Positions 6,230-12,699 of a DNA stretch of 12,699 nt are shown in pieces (the stretch's first letter is position 1; each line of letters opens with the position of its first letter). The stretch is from Bacilli bacterium. Lineage in GTDB: Bacteria > Bacillota_I > Bacilli_A > RFN20 > CAG-826. The notes beneath the pieces were generated by a model that was not told the origin of the DNA, did no database searches, and saw nothing but the letters and a program-made list of their open reading frames with translations. The position numbers and the translations under genes were made by a program. The stretch spans positions 1-12,699 of the forward strand of contig JAEDOI010000025.1 in assembly GCA_016302065.1 (NCBI GenBank), given 5' to 3'.

Positions 6230-7360
6230 ATGAAAAAAAAGAGTTTATTGTTTAGTGCTATTTTATTAATCAGTTTAAGTGGATGTTCTTTAAAAAATAA
6301 TGAGGATATTAAACCTCCAAATATTGAAGAAACAGAAATTAAACAAGAAGAAGTGATAAGTGCTACTTTTTGGGAAGAAATAATTCCTGTAATTGAATGT
6401 TCTGTTTCTAAAGATAGTGCTAAAATGGTTCCTTCAATTTATGGAGATTCTTATTTAGCTTATTGGAATAAAGAAAAGGATGAAGAAAGTGGAGCAGAAA
6501 TCTACTTCACATCAGTTTCCTGTTTTGGAATTAGAGAGTCGATGGTTACCTCACTATATGAAAAAGAATTAGAAAATAATGGGTTTTTGCTTTCATCTTC
6601 TTATAATTATGGATATAAAGATATTTCTTATACTAAAGAATTGGTAGTTCAATATGAACTTGTAAGTGAAGATAATGAATATGGAATGGCTCATTTTGAC
6701 CTTTTAATTTATGAAGTCAAAATGAAAGAAGAAGAATTTCCTACTAATTTAATTGAAGAAACAATTGGATTTAATGTTCCTAAACTAGAAGGTAAAAGTT
6801 ATGAATATTATTCAACAATTGGAACAAATTATGAAATTCAATTTGCACTTTATGCATATTATTGTGAAGAAAATGCATTAAGTAATTATGTTACTTTATT
6901 ACAATCTTCTAATTATACTGTAAGTTTAACAGATGGAATATATTTTGCTTCAAGAAATGATAAACTTGTTGATTTATTATTTTATCAATATGATGAATCG
7001 ACAATTTATTTAAGAATTAGTTCTTCTTGGCCATATCTATATATAATTGATTATTTAGGATTTGATTTACCTAAATTAGAAAGCGGATACACATCTTTAA
7101 GTTTTAGTTTTGTAGCAATAACTGAAAATACTGAAGCATTATGTATATATTACGATGGAACAAAAGAAGAAAGTTTATCTTTATATTCTAATAAGTTAAT
7201 AGAACTTGGATTTAAATTAAAAGATAATGATATTCAAAAAAATGAATACACAATTACAACAAATACATTTGTTATAAATGAAAATTTTGAAGACCAACAT
7301 ATTATTAAATTGATGTATTGTGTTGAACAAGAAAGTTTATGTATAGCAATTATTGAATAG
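6230..7360 (+). CDS. Lipoprotein with three copies of an unrecognised repeat unit
   Basis: This 376-residue protein has a lipoprotein signal peptide: MKKK, a hydrophobic core, and lipobox LSGC with the lipidated Cys at residue 19. It should be exported and anchored to the outer face of the membrane. After an acid-rich linker (20-45) I see three units of about 100-120 residues, beginning near 47 (FWEEIIPVIE), 169 (FPTNLIEETIGFNVPKLE) and 266 (SWPYLYIIDYLGFDLPKLE). Each continues with beta-type Tyr/Phe-rich sequence and an ENxY or LIELGF(K) segment near its middle. The family is not known to me. The third gene downstream (10652) has the same signature. The start has only a weak Shine-Dalgarno sequence (AGGT, 6219-6222). 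It is the first of three closely spaced lipoprotein genes, and its TAG is embedded in the next gene's ribosome binding site. Confidence 0.88.
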   Translation: MKKKSLLFSAILLISLSGCSLKNNEDIKPPNIEETEIKQEEVISATFWEEIIPVIECSVSKDSAKMVPSIYGDSYLAYWNKEKDEESGAEIYFTSVSCFGIRESMVTSLYEKELENNGFLLSSSYNYGYKDISYTKELVVQYELVSEDNEYGMAHFDLLIYEVKMKEEEFPTNLIEETIGFNVPKLEGKSYEYYSTIGTNYEIQFALYAYYCEENALSNYVTLLQSSNYTVSLTDGIYFASRNDKLVDLLFYQYDESTIYLRISSSWPYLYIIDYLGFDLPKLESGYTSLSFSFVAITENTEALCIYYDGTKEESLSLYSNKLIELGFKLKDNDIQKNEYTITTNTFVINENFEDQHIIKLMYCVEQESLCIAIIE

Positions 7361-7366
7361 GGGGGA
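7359..7366 (+). promoter_or_regulatory. G-tract ribosome binding site overlapping an upstream stop codon
   Basis: AGGGGGGA includes the last two bases of the TAG that ends the preceding gene and lies 4 nt before ATG 7371. It decides the start of the downstream lipoprotein: a TTG at 7353 in the same frame has no Shine-Dalgarno sequence and would put residues ahead of a perfectly normal signal peptide. The arrangement implies translational coupling. Confidence 0.7.
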
Positions 7367-7370
7367 TATT

Positions 7371-10300
7371 ATGAAAAGAAAACAATTATTATTGGCTGTA
7401 GCTTTACTTTCAATGGTAGCAACATCTGCTACTATGATTGGATGTAAAAAAGAAAACACCACTGAAAACGGCGGTTCTTCAGGGGGTGGTAGTGAAAGTG
7501 GAGGAAATGGTGGAGAAAATGAAGGTGGCGGAACAACTCCTATCACTAATCCAATGAATCTTTTAAAAGAAGCCTTAAAGAAAGATTATTCAAATTCAAC
7601 AGTAGAAAGTTACCAAGTAGTTAATGAAGAAACTCAAGATTATGATATTTCTTATTTATTAGATGGATATGATCTTGTTTATACTCCTTCGATTGCTGAA
7701 GCTGGTGGATCATATGTTGATGCCTTTATGCATTATTATGTAACTAAGGAAAATGATCATTTTGAAAGTTATTTATATTTTGAAACTGATACAAGTATAG
7801 AAAATTCTAAAGGTGGTTGGCTTCAAAAAGGCTATAAGAATGCTGATCTTTCCATATGGAATACTTATGCTTATCTTCCTTTAATTCTAAGTAAAGTAAC
7901 TGCTGATGATTTTGGATATCAAAATGGAGTTTATTTTATAAAGAGTGCAACAAAAGTTGAAGAATTAAATTATTCATCATTTGGATATGCTTGGTTTAAT
8001 GACGTAATTGATATTGCATTAACTTTAAATCCTGAAACTGGAGAAATTGAACATATTTTTGGTTTCTGCGATGAAGATCCTAATGAAACAAAGAATTTTG
8101 TTCAACTTAATATTAGTAGTGTTGGAAGTACCCAAGTTCCATCTTCAATTACACTTCATGATGCACCAAATGAAACAAATAAAACAACATATTGGCAATA
8201 TAAAGGGTGGCCTCACGATTATGAAAAAGCTTATTACCAAGATATACATGCTCAAATTTCTTCTAATCAAGAAGTTGAAAGTAACGAAACTTATGATGCA
8301 ATTTTAGATCTTGATGATAGATTAGAAGTTGAAGTTAGTTTAACTCCAGAAACATTTATGCCTTATGATTTAGTAGATGAAGAAAATTTAAAAGTTACAT
8401 GGCATTATGATGAAAATATTGTTGAACTTGAAAGTGCTTCAAAAACCAATCATCGTTTAATTCATGCTATAGGTAGTGGAGAAACCGAAATTTATGCCAC
8501 AGTTGAAGGAGAACATGGAACTTTAACTAGTGAAAAGATTAAAATTACAGTTAAAGAAAGAGAAACGATTGACAAAACTGATGCAGTTTATGATTTTACG
8601 TTTTTAGGAATTGATAAAGAAAATAGCAAAGTTTTAACTCAAAACAATACAACAAGTAAAGCATTATTTGAAGTTACTTCAGGTCCTGCTACTAGTTTTA
8701 TAGATGGTAAAAATTCTGAGATTTTTGAACAAGGAAAATCATATTTAGTGGTTGATCCTGGATCTAATGAAGTTTTAAATAAAACTAAATCTGCTGGATT
8801 ATATTTTGATTTTGGTGAACAACAAGTTTCATCTTTAGCATTTAGTTATGGTTTATTCTATGCTAGCCATATAACAAATGTTTCTAATTTAAAAGAAGTA
8901 AAAATTACTACATATAATGATGAAACTGTAAACGAAGTAATTGATATTACTAACGAAATTAAAACTAATTTAAGTGAAGATTTTACTAAGATTTGCAAAC
9001 TAGAATTTGCTCCTGCAAATAGAATTGAAATTACTTTGAAAACTTCAACTATTGGAAAATCTGTTAGTATTGGATTAGATGAATTTGTCTTTAAAGCAAA
9101 TGATGAATGTCACGATTATATTGCTCCAGAAGATAAAATTAATGTTGAAAGTGTAAATCTTTTAACAACTACTTCATCTTTATATGTTGGGGAAACAGCA
9201 CAATTAAGTACAGTTATTGCCCCATTAAATGCAACAAATAAAGAAGTTACATACCATATTAGTAGTGAAAGTGAAGGAATAATTAGTGTTTCACCTACTG
9301 GTTTAGTTACAGCTTTAAGTGAAGGAGAAGCAACAGTTTATGCTACTTCAGTTGATGGAAATATTAAATCTAATGAAGTTACTATTACAGTTAGTAATGC
9401 TCCTACAATTCCTTTAGAAGGTTATGGAGAATATGATGAAGAATACGACACATATTCTATTAATTTAACTGCTGATAAAGCGATCTTTACTGTTACTTCT
9501 TATACAGCTCCATATACTTTTGAAGCAACATATAAAACATTTAAAGATACAAGTGAAGGAACTGAATTTGTCTTTGAAAATGAAAATAAAGAGACATTTA
9601 CTATATCTTTTGATGTTGCTCATGGAAAAATAGTAGTTAGCAACATAAAATATCTTAAAAATGGAGCATTATATGTTCCACTTAAAACCTCATATAATTT
9701 TACTAAGAGAGTTTATCCTGCAACAATTAATGTTAAGAAAGTTGGCTCTTTAACAAAAAATGAAAATAATGAATATACAACATTAATAGGAAACACAAGT
9801 TATATTTATAAATCTGATATTACCTTTACACCAAGTAACGTTAATCAAAAAGATATTGAAGTTGTTTCTTTAAATAGCGATGTTATTACAGTTACTGAAG
9901 ACGAAAGTTATTATATTTTAAACTTTGTTGGAAGTGGAAAAGGTGAAATTAAAGTATATTCAAGTAGTAATGAAAGTGTCTTTACAATTATTAAATTTGA
10001 TATTGCACCTTTAATTTATCCTACAGAAGAAAATTTTGTTATATCATCTTTAGAAAATAAAACTACTATTGAGCAAGGAGAAAAACTTCAATTTAGTGCT
10101 TCTTTCTTAAATGAAAGTGAAATAACAAGTTCTAAGAATGTAACTTGGAGCGTTCAAAATGGAAGTGATGTTACGTTTGATGGAAATATTGCTTCAATTT
10201 CTTCAACTGGATTATTGACTACTTCAACTGCAACGGATGCAACAGGAACTGTAATTGTTACAGCGACTGTTAAAGGTGAAAATGGTAATATTTCAAAATC

Positions 10301-10649
10301 GATGACAATTACTATAACTCCAGCTTCAACAACTGATGTAATTCCTGTTTCTAGTGGTTTAATTGGAACTTGGAGTGGTGAAGATGATGGTTCAAACGCA
10401 TTGAGTGTTACAGTTAATAGTGATGGTACGATGGTTTTAAGTGTAAATGATACTGATACATTTAATTTTATTTATACTCCAAACACCAGTTTTGAATTTA
10501 CATGTATTGATGAAGGCTATGAAAATGTCATCATTGAACTTTATATAAATGGAGGTGTTGTTCAATTATCTTTCATAGATGACGATTATGGGCAACCTTT
10601 AAATTACGATAAGGTTTGGATCTATGAGTACATTGAATTAAGTAAATAA
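7371..10649 (+). CDS. Large BIG2/Ig-like domain lipoprotein
   Basis: The 1092-residue product begins with a lipoprotein signal peptide (MKRKQLLL... TMIGC, Cys25) and a Gly/Ser/Glu-rich linker (about 30-57). Next come an unrecognised Tyr-rich domain (58-305), an Ig-like segment (about 305-396, ending SGETEIYATVEGEHG...IKITV), an unknown beta-rich part (410-590), a clear BIG2 domain (591-675; VNLLTTTSSLYVGETAQLS, ISVSPTGLVTALSEGEATVYA), a second beta-rich region (680-885), another BIG2-like domain (about 890-983; WSVQNGSDV...STGLLTTSTA) and a C-terminal GTWSGEDDG domain (995-1092) that resembles lipocalin-like beta structures. BIG2 domains typify bacterial surface adhesins and wall-associated proteins; ligand binding here is inference. 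No catalytic motif is seen. The next gene starts 2 nt after its TAA. Confidence 0.9.
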   Translation: MKRKQLLLAVALLSMVATSATMIGCKKENTTENGGSSGGGSESGGNGGENEGGGTTPITNPMNLLKEALKKDYSNSTVESYQVVNEETQDYDISYLLDGYDLVYTPSIAEAGGSYVDAFMHYYVTKENDHFESYLYFETDTSIENSKGGWLQKGYKNADLSIWNTYAYLPLILSKVTADDFGYQNGVYFIKSATKVEELNYSSFGYAWFNDVIDIALTLNPETGEIEHIFGFCDEDPNETKNFVQLNISSVGSTQVPSSITLHDAPNETNKTTYWQYKGWPHDYEKAYYQDIHAQISSNQEVESNETYDAILDLDDRLEVEVSLTPETFMPYDLVDEENLKVTWHYDENIVELESASKTNHRLIHAIGSGETEIYATVEGEHGTLTSEKIKITVKERETIDKTDAVYDFTFLGIDKENSKVLTQNNTTSKALFEVTSGPATSFIDGKNSEIFEQGKSYLVVDPGSNEVLNKTKSAGLYFDFGEQQVSSLAFSYGLFYASHITNVSNLKEVKITTYNDETVNEVIDITNEIKTNLSEDFTKICKLEFAPANRIEITLKTSTIGKSVSIGLDEFVFKANDECHDYIAPEDKINVESVNLLTTTSSLYVGETAQLSTVIAPLNATNKEVTYHISSESEGIISVSPTGLVTALSEGEATVYATSVDGNIKSNEVTITVSNAPTIPLEGYGEYDEEYDTYSINLTADKAIFTVTSYTAPYTFEATYKTFKDTSEGTEFVFENENKETFTISFDVAHGKIVVSNIKYLKNGALYVPLKTSYNFTKRVYPATINVKKVGSLTKNENNEYTTLIGNTSYIYKSDITFTPSNVNQKDIEVVSLNSDVITVTEDESYYILNFVGSGKGEIKVYSSSNESVFTIIKFDIAPLIYPTEENFVISSLENKTTIEQGEKLQFSASFLNESEITSSKNVTWSVQNGSDVTFDGNIASISSTGLLTTSTATDATGTVIVTATVKGENGNISKSMTITITPASTTDVIPVSSGLIGTWSGEDDGSNALSVTVNSDGTMVLSVNDTDTFNFIYTPNTSFEFTCIDEGYENVIIELYINGGVVQLSFIDDDYGQPLNYDKVWIYEYIELSK

Positions 10650-10651
10650 AT

Positions 10652-11473
10652 ATGAAAATATTCAAAAATATATTGTTTTTAGGGGGTATTTTAGCTTCGT
10701 TATTATCAGGGTGTAGCCCTGATAATAACACTATCAATAAAGAAGAAATAGATAATGTAACAACATCAAAATGGGGAGAAGAGTATAATGAAACTATTAT
10801 AGGTTCATTAAAATGTGATATTCCATATATTGAAGTTGATAATTTTGATGTTGTTTTAAGTGAAGATGAATATGGCGATCCTCTTGTCATGATATTTCTT
10901 TATTTTGATGAAGATTTAATAACTTCAAAATTAGAAGAGTATTCAACAATTTGTGCAAATGAAGGCTATTTAATTGAAAAAACTACTAATGCAGGAGTAG
11001 GTGATGATAATATGACTACCATAATTTATGATGTCTATTATGCAGATAAAGTTATTACTTCAACATTAGGAATTGAACTTCAATTTTTAGAAGGATCTTA
11101 TAAAGGGAGAGAATGCATGGGTATATTTGCCTATAATTATTTGATTGCTCCTAAAAATTATTGGCCTAGTGAAATTGTTACATCATTCTTAGGTTTTGAT
11201 ATTCCTCACTTAGAAGATGATGGCAATTATATTTATAAAGTAGAATTATATACAGATTATCTTTATATTCGAATTACTAATCCAAATAGTGATGATCAAG
11301 AAAGATATGCAAAATTATTAAAAGAAAATAATTACATTGTTGAAGAAGAATATTATGATGAAGAAACAGGTGATTATTATGGACAAATGGCCTATTTAGC
11401 AAATAAAGAGTATTTTATTCAATTTGGTCAAACTGCAAATTATGGTTTGGAAATTATGATATTTATTCCATAA
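10652..11473 (+). CDS. Lipoprotein sharing the repeat unit of the first operon gene
   Basis: This 273-residue protein has a signal peptide MKIFKNILFLGGILASLLSGC with lipobox LSGC (Cys21). The mature part has about two units of the repeat seen in the lipoprotein at 6230: a diverged one from about 40 (KWGEEYNETIIGSLKCDIPYIE) and a clear one from 170 (YWPSEIVTSFLGFDIPHLE) with the same downstream pattern (KVELYTDYLYIRI, YAKLLKENNYIVEEE). It is acidic and rich in Tyr. The start lies 2 nt after the previous stop with no obvious Shine-Dalgarno sequence, implying translational coupling. A perfect 13-bp hairpin sits in codons 16-26, exactly over the lipobox. A good terminator follows. The role is unknown; a surface-exposed partner of the other two lipoproteins is plausible. 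Confidence 0.88.
   Translation: MKIFKNILFLGGILASLLSGCSPDNNTINKEEIDNVTTSKWGEEYNETIIGSLKCDIPYIEVDNFDVVLSEDEYGDPLVMIFLYFDEDLITSKLEEYSTICANEGYLIEKTTNAGVGDDNMTTIIYDVYYADKVITSTLGIELQFLEGSYKGRECMGIFAYNYLIAPKNYWPSEIVTSFLGFDIPHLEDDGNYIYKVELYTDYLYIRITNPNSDDQERYAKLLKENNYIVEEEYYDEETGDYYGQMAYLANKEYFIQFGQTANYGLEIMIFIP
10699..10729 (+). repeat. Perfect 13-bp hairpin inside the signal-peptide codons
   Basis: GTTATTATCAGGG (10699-10711) and CCCTGATAATAAC (10717-10729) are perfect inverted arms around the loop TGTAG. The hairpin lies 47 nt into the coding region, has no T tail, and covers the lipobox codons. Confidence 0.9.
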
Positions 11474-11505
11474 TTTAATATCTATAATATAATTTATTAA
11501 TTTTT

Positions 11506-11541
11506 AAACCATACTAAAAAATAGTATGGTTTTATATTTTT
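11506..11541 (+). terminator. Terminator of the three-gene lipoprotein operon
   Basis: An 11-bp perfect stem, AAACCATACTA (11506-11516) and TAGTATGGTTT (11522-11532), has an AAAAA loop and T-rich sequence after it (TTATATTTTTTT). It begins 32 nt after the TAA of the third lipoprotein gene. Confidence 0.9.
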
Positions 11542-11608
11542 TTGATGAAATTTATTATTTATATTAAAAATATATTAATATTTTCAAATATGAATTATAT
11601 AAATAAAT

Positions 11609-11629
11609 CTAGAATATAAAATATTCTAG
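11609..11629. repeat. Inverted repeat in the leader of the last lipoprotein gene
   Basis: CTAGAATAT (11609-11617) and ATATTCTAG (11621-11629) form a perfect 9-bp inverted repeat with an AAA spacer, 33 nt before ATG 11663. It may be an operator or leader hairpin. No convincing promoter could be placed in 11546-11645, which is almost pure A/T. Confidence 0.6.
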
Positions 11630-11662
11630 TATTTTATCTATTTTGGGGGGACAAATTATATT

Positions 11663-12699
11663 ATGAAATCAAAATTCTTAGCAGTAATTGCTGCAACTGC
11701 CTTATTAACAGGCGTAGGACTTACAGGATGTAATCAAGAAACACCTGAACCAGAAATTGTTACACATTTAGGTGTTAGTCTTTCTTCAACTGGTCATGGT
11801 GAACTTACTTCAAGTGCTATAAGTGCACTTGTTGGAGAAGAAGTTACTTTAACTGTAACTCCTGAAGAACATTATGCCTTAACTTCATTACTTGTTAATG
11901 GTGAAGAAAAATTTGCTGATGTTGTTAATAATAATCTAACTATTGTAATGCAAGAAGGAGGAATCGTCGCTAAAGCTTCTTTTAGTGATGTAACTTATAC
12001 AGTTACAGCTTCTGTAACTGGAGAAGGTAATGTTGTTATTCCTGAAAGCTGCACTGAAGTAACTTATGGAACACATGTTGAAGTAACAATTGAACCAAGT
12101 TTTGGATATACTCTTGGAAGCGTAAAAGTTAATGGTGAAGACCAAACCACAGCTGTTGCTAGTAATCTATTACCACTTGTTGTTGGAAGTAATACTTCAA
12201 TTGAAGTAACTTTTGTTGCTTTAAGTGGAGCAGATGCTTACAATCTTGCAAAAGAAACATTAGTTGCATTAAGCGATAAAGATTTAGCATTAAGTGAAAT
12301 GACTGTAAGTGAAGTAAAATATTCTGATCCAGAAACAGTTACAAATTCAGTTGTTGGAACTTACAAGAGATTTAAAAGTGAAAAAGAAGGAACTTATACA
12401 ATTAAGGATTTAACAACAACTAGTCAATATAAAGACCAAAAAGATGTTACAAAAACTCAAGTTGTTGATGGAAATTATAGAGTTTATACAAAAACAACTA
12501 ATAACAAAACTCAAGCTGAAACAGAATCATTATCAACAAGTGCAGTTAAGTCTTTAGAAACTGATGGTGCACTTCATTACTTAAATAAGAATGCTGGTGT
12601 TACATCTAAAGCTTATGATGGAGTTTATACAACATTTAAGAAAGATTATGCAACTAATGAAGAATTAGAAGCTGATACTGAAAATGATTATGTTATTAC
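11663..12699 (+). CDS. Lipoprotein with InlB B-repeat-like domains (partial, runs off the window)
   Basis: The frame is open from ATG 11663 to the window edge (345 complete codons, no stop). The signal peptide is MKSKFLAVIAATALLTGVGLTGC, lipobox LTGC, Cys23. Two tandem domains of about 75 residues follow: 34-108 (LGVSLSSTGHGELTSSAIS, VGEEVTLTVTPEEHYALTSLLVNG) and 110-190 (YTVTASVTGEGNVV, YGTHVEVTIEPSFGYTLGSVKVNG, TSIEVTF). The pattern (G-G-strand, VTLTV-P, GY-L--L-VNG) fits the divergent InlB B-repeat family found in Gram-positive surface proteins. The rest, from about 192 (GADAYNLAKETLVAL), is Thr/Lys-rich and unrecognised. A GGGGGG tract (11645-11650) is the only Shine-Dalgarno candidate and is unusually far (12 nt) from the ATG. 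Codon use matches the neighbouring lipoproteins. Confidence 0.9.
   Translation, partial: MKSKFLAVIAATALLTGVGLTGCNQETPEPEIVTHLGVSLSSTGHGELTSSAISALVGEEVTLTVTPEEHYALTSLLVNGEEKFADVVNNNLTIVMQEGGIVAKASFSDVTYTVTASVTGEGNVVIPESCTEVTYGTHVEVTIEPSFGYTLGSVKVNGEDQTTAVASNLLPLVVGSNTSIEVTFVALSGADAYNLAKETLVALSDKDLALSEMTVSEVKYSDPETVTNSVVGTYKRFKSEKEGTYTIKDLTTTSQYKDQKDVTKTQVVDGNYRVYTKTTNNKTQAETESLSTSAVKSLETDGALHYLNKNAGVTSKAYDGVYTTFKKDYATNEELEADTENDYVI

Noticed and set aside
7353..7370. TTG at 7353 as an upstream start for the large lipoprotein
   Set aside because: It would place MNRGDI before a standard signal peptide and lies inside the upstream gene without a Shine-Dalgarno sequence. ATG 7371 has a G-rich site just before it.
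10573..10890. Other opposite-strand or out-of-frame open frames (4829-5017, 7337-7546, 8047-8307, 10573-10890, 11936-12145)
   Set aside because: Each lies inside a well-supported + strand gene, lacks a plausible start region, and shows composition typical of an antisense or shifted reading.
1420..11473. Mycoplasma-type genetic code (TGA = Trp)
   Set aside because: All genes are complete with TGG as Trp and no in-frame TGA. The lack of TGA stops in this small sample only shows a strong TAA/TAG preference.
1..12699. CRISPR array, tRNA/rRNA genes, transposase or integrase
   Set aside because: Looked for across the window. There are no regularly spaced repeats, no tRNA-like cloverleaf with CCA, and no DDE, HUH or tyrosine/serine recombinase motifs in any gene.

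Overview
The window is very AT-rich and read with the standard bacterial code: Trp is TGG, no gene here ends in TGA, and no in-frame TGA has to be read through. It has Shine-Dalgarno-led genes, T-tailed hairpin terminators and several lipoproteins with short, classic lipoboxes. This suggests a low-GC Bacillota/Mycoplasmatota-type bacterium, possibly an uncultured gut Bacilli lineage. The taxonomic guess is inference; there is no rRNA or marker gene to settle it.

Left part (1-3265), all + strand: a DUF4143-type AAA ATPase (10-1359), a Cof-type HAD phosphatase (1433-2230) whose mRNA looks leaderless, and a polytopic membrane protein of unknown function (2393-3199) with a strong promoter, a strong ribosome binding site and its own terminator.

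Middle (about 3266-6096): an accessory block. An XRE helix-turn-helix/DUF1016 (YhcG-type PD-(D/E)XK) fusion protein (3480-4715) is followed by a GIY-YIG nuclease-like protein (4812-5396), each with a terminator. The two genes lie between the intact membrane-protein gene and a truncated second copy of its last 40% (5476-5832). The copies are identical over 332 bp, then become a gap-free but roughly 74% identical 3' flank, followed by homologous terminators. After the truncated copy comes a 5'-less C-terminal fragment of another, unrecognised gene (about 5884-6096). Together these mark a site reworked by recombination. The two nuclease genes are best read as a small candidate defence or selfish cassette.

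Right part (6097-12699): a surface-protein block. After a 105-nt inverted-repeat structure comes a tight run of three lipoprotein genes: 6230-7360, 7371-10649 and 10652-11473, separated by 10 and 2 nt, so probably one operon. The first and third share an unrecognised repeat unit, signature W...LGF(D/N)(I/L/V)P(K/H)LE, in three and about two copies. The middle one is a 1092-residue mosaic with BIG2-like Ig domains and a beta-rich C-terminal domain. A terminator follows, then a fourth lipoprotein (11663 onward, running off the window) with two InlB B-repeat-like domains. No tRNA, rRNA, CRISPR array, transposase or integrase was seen.
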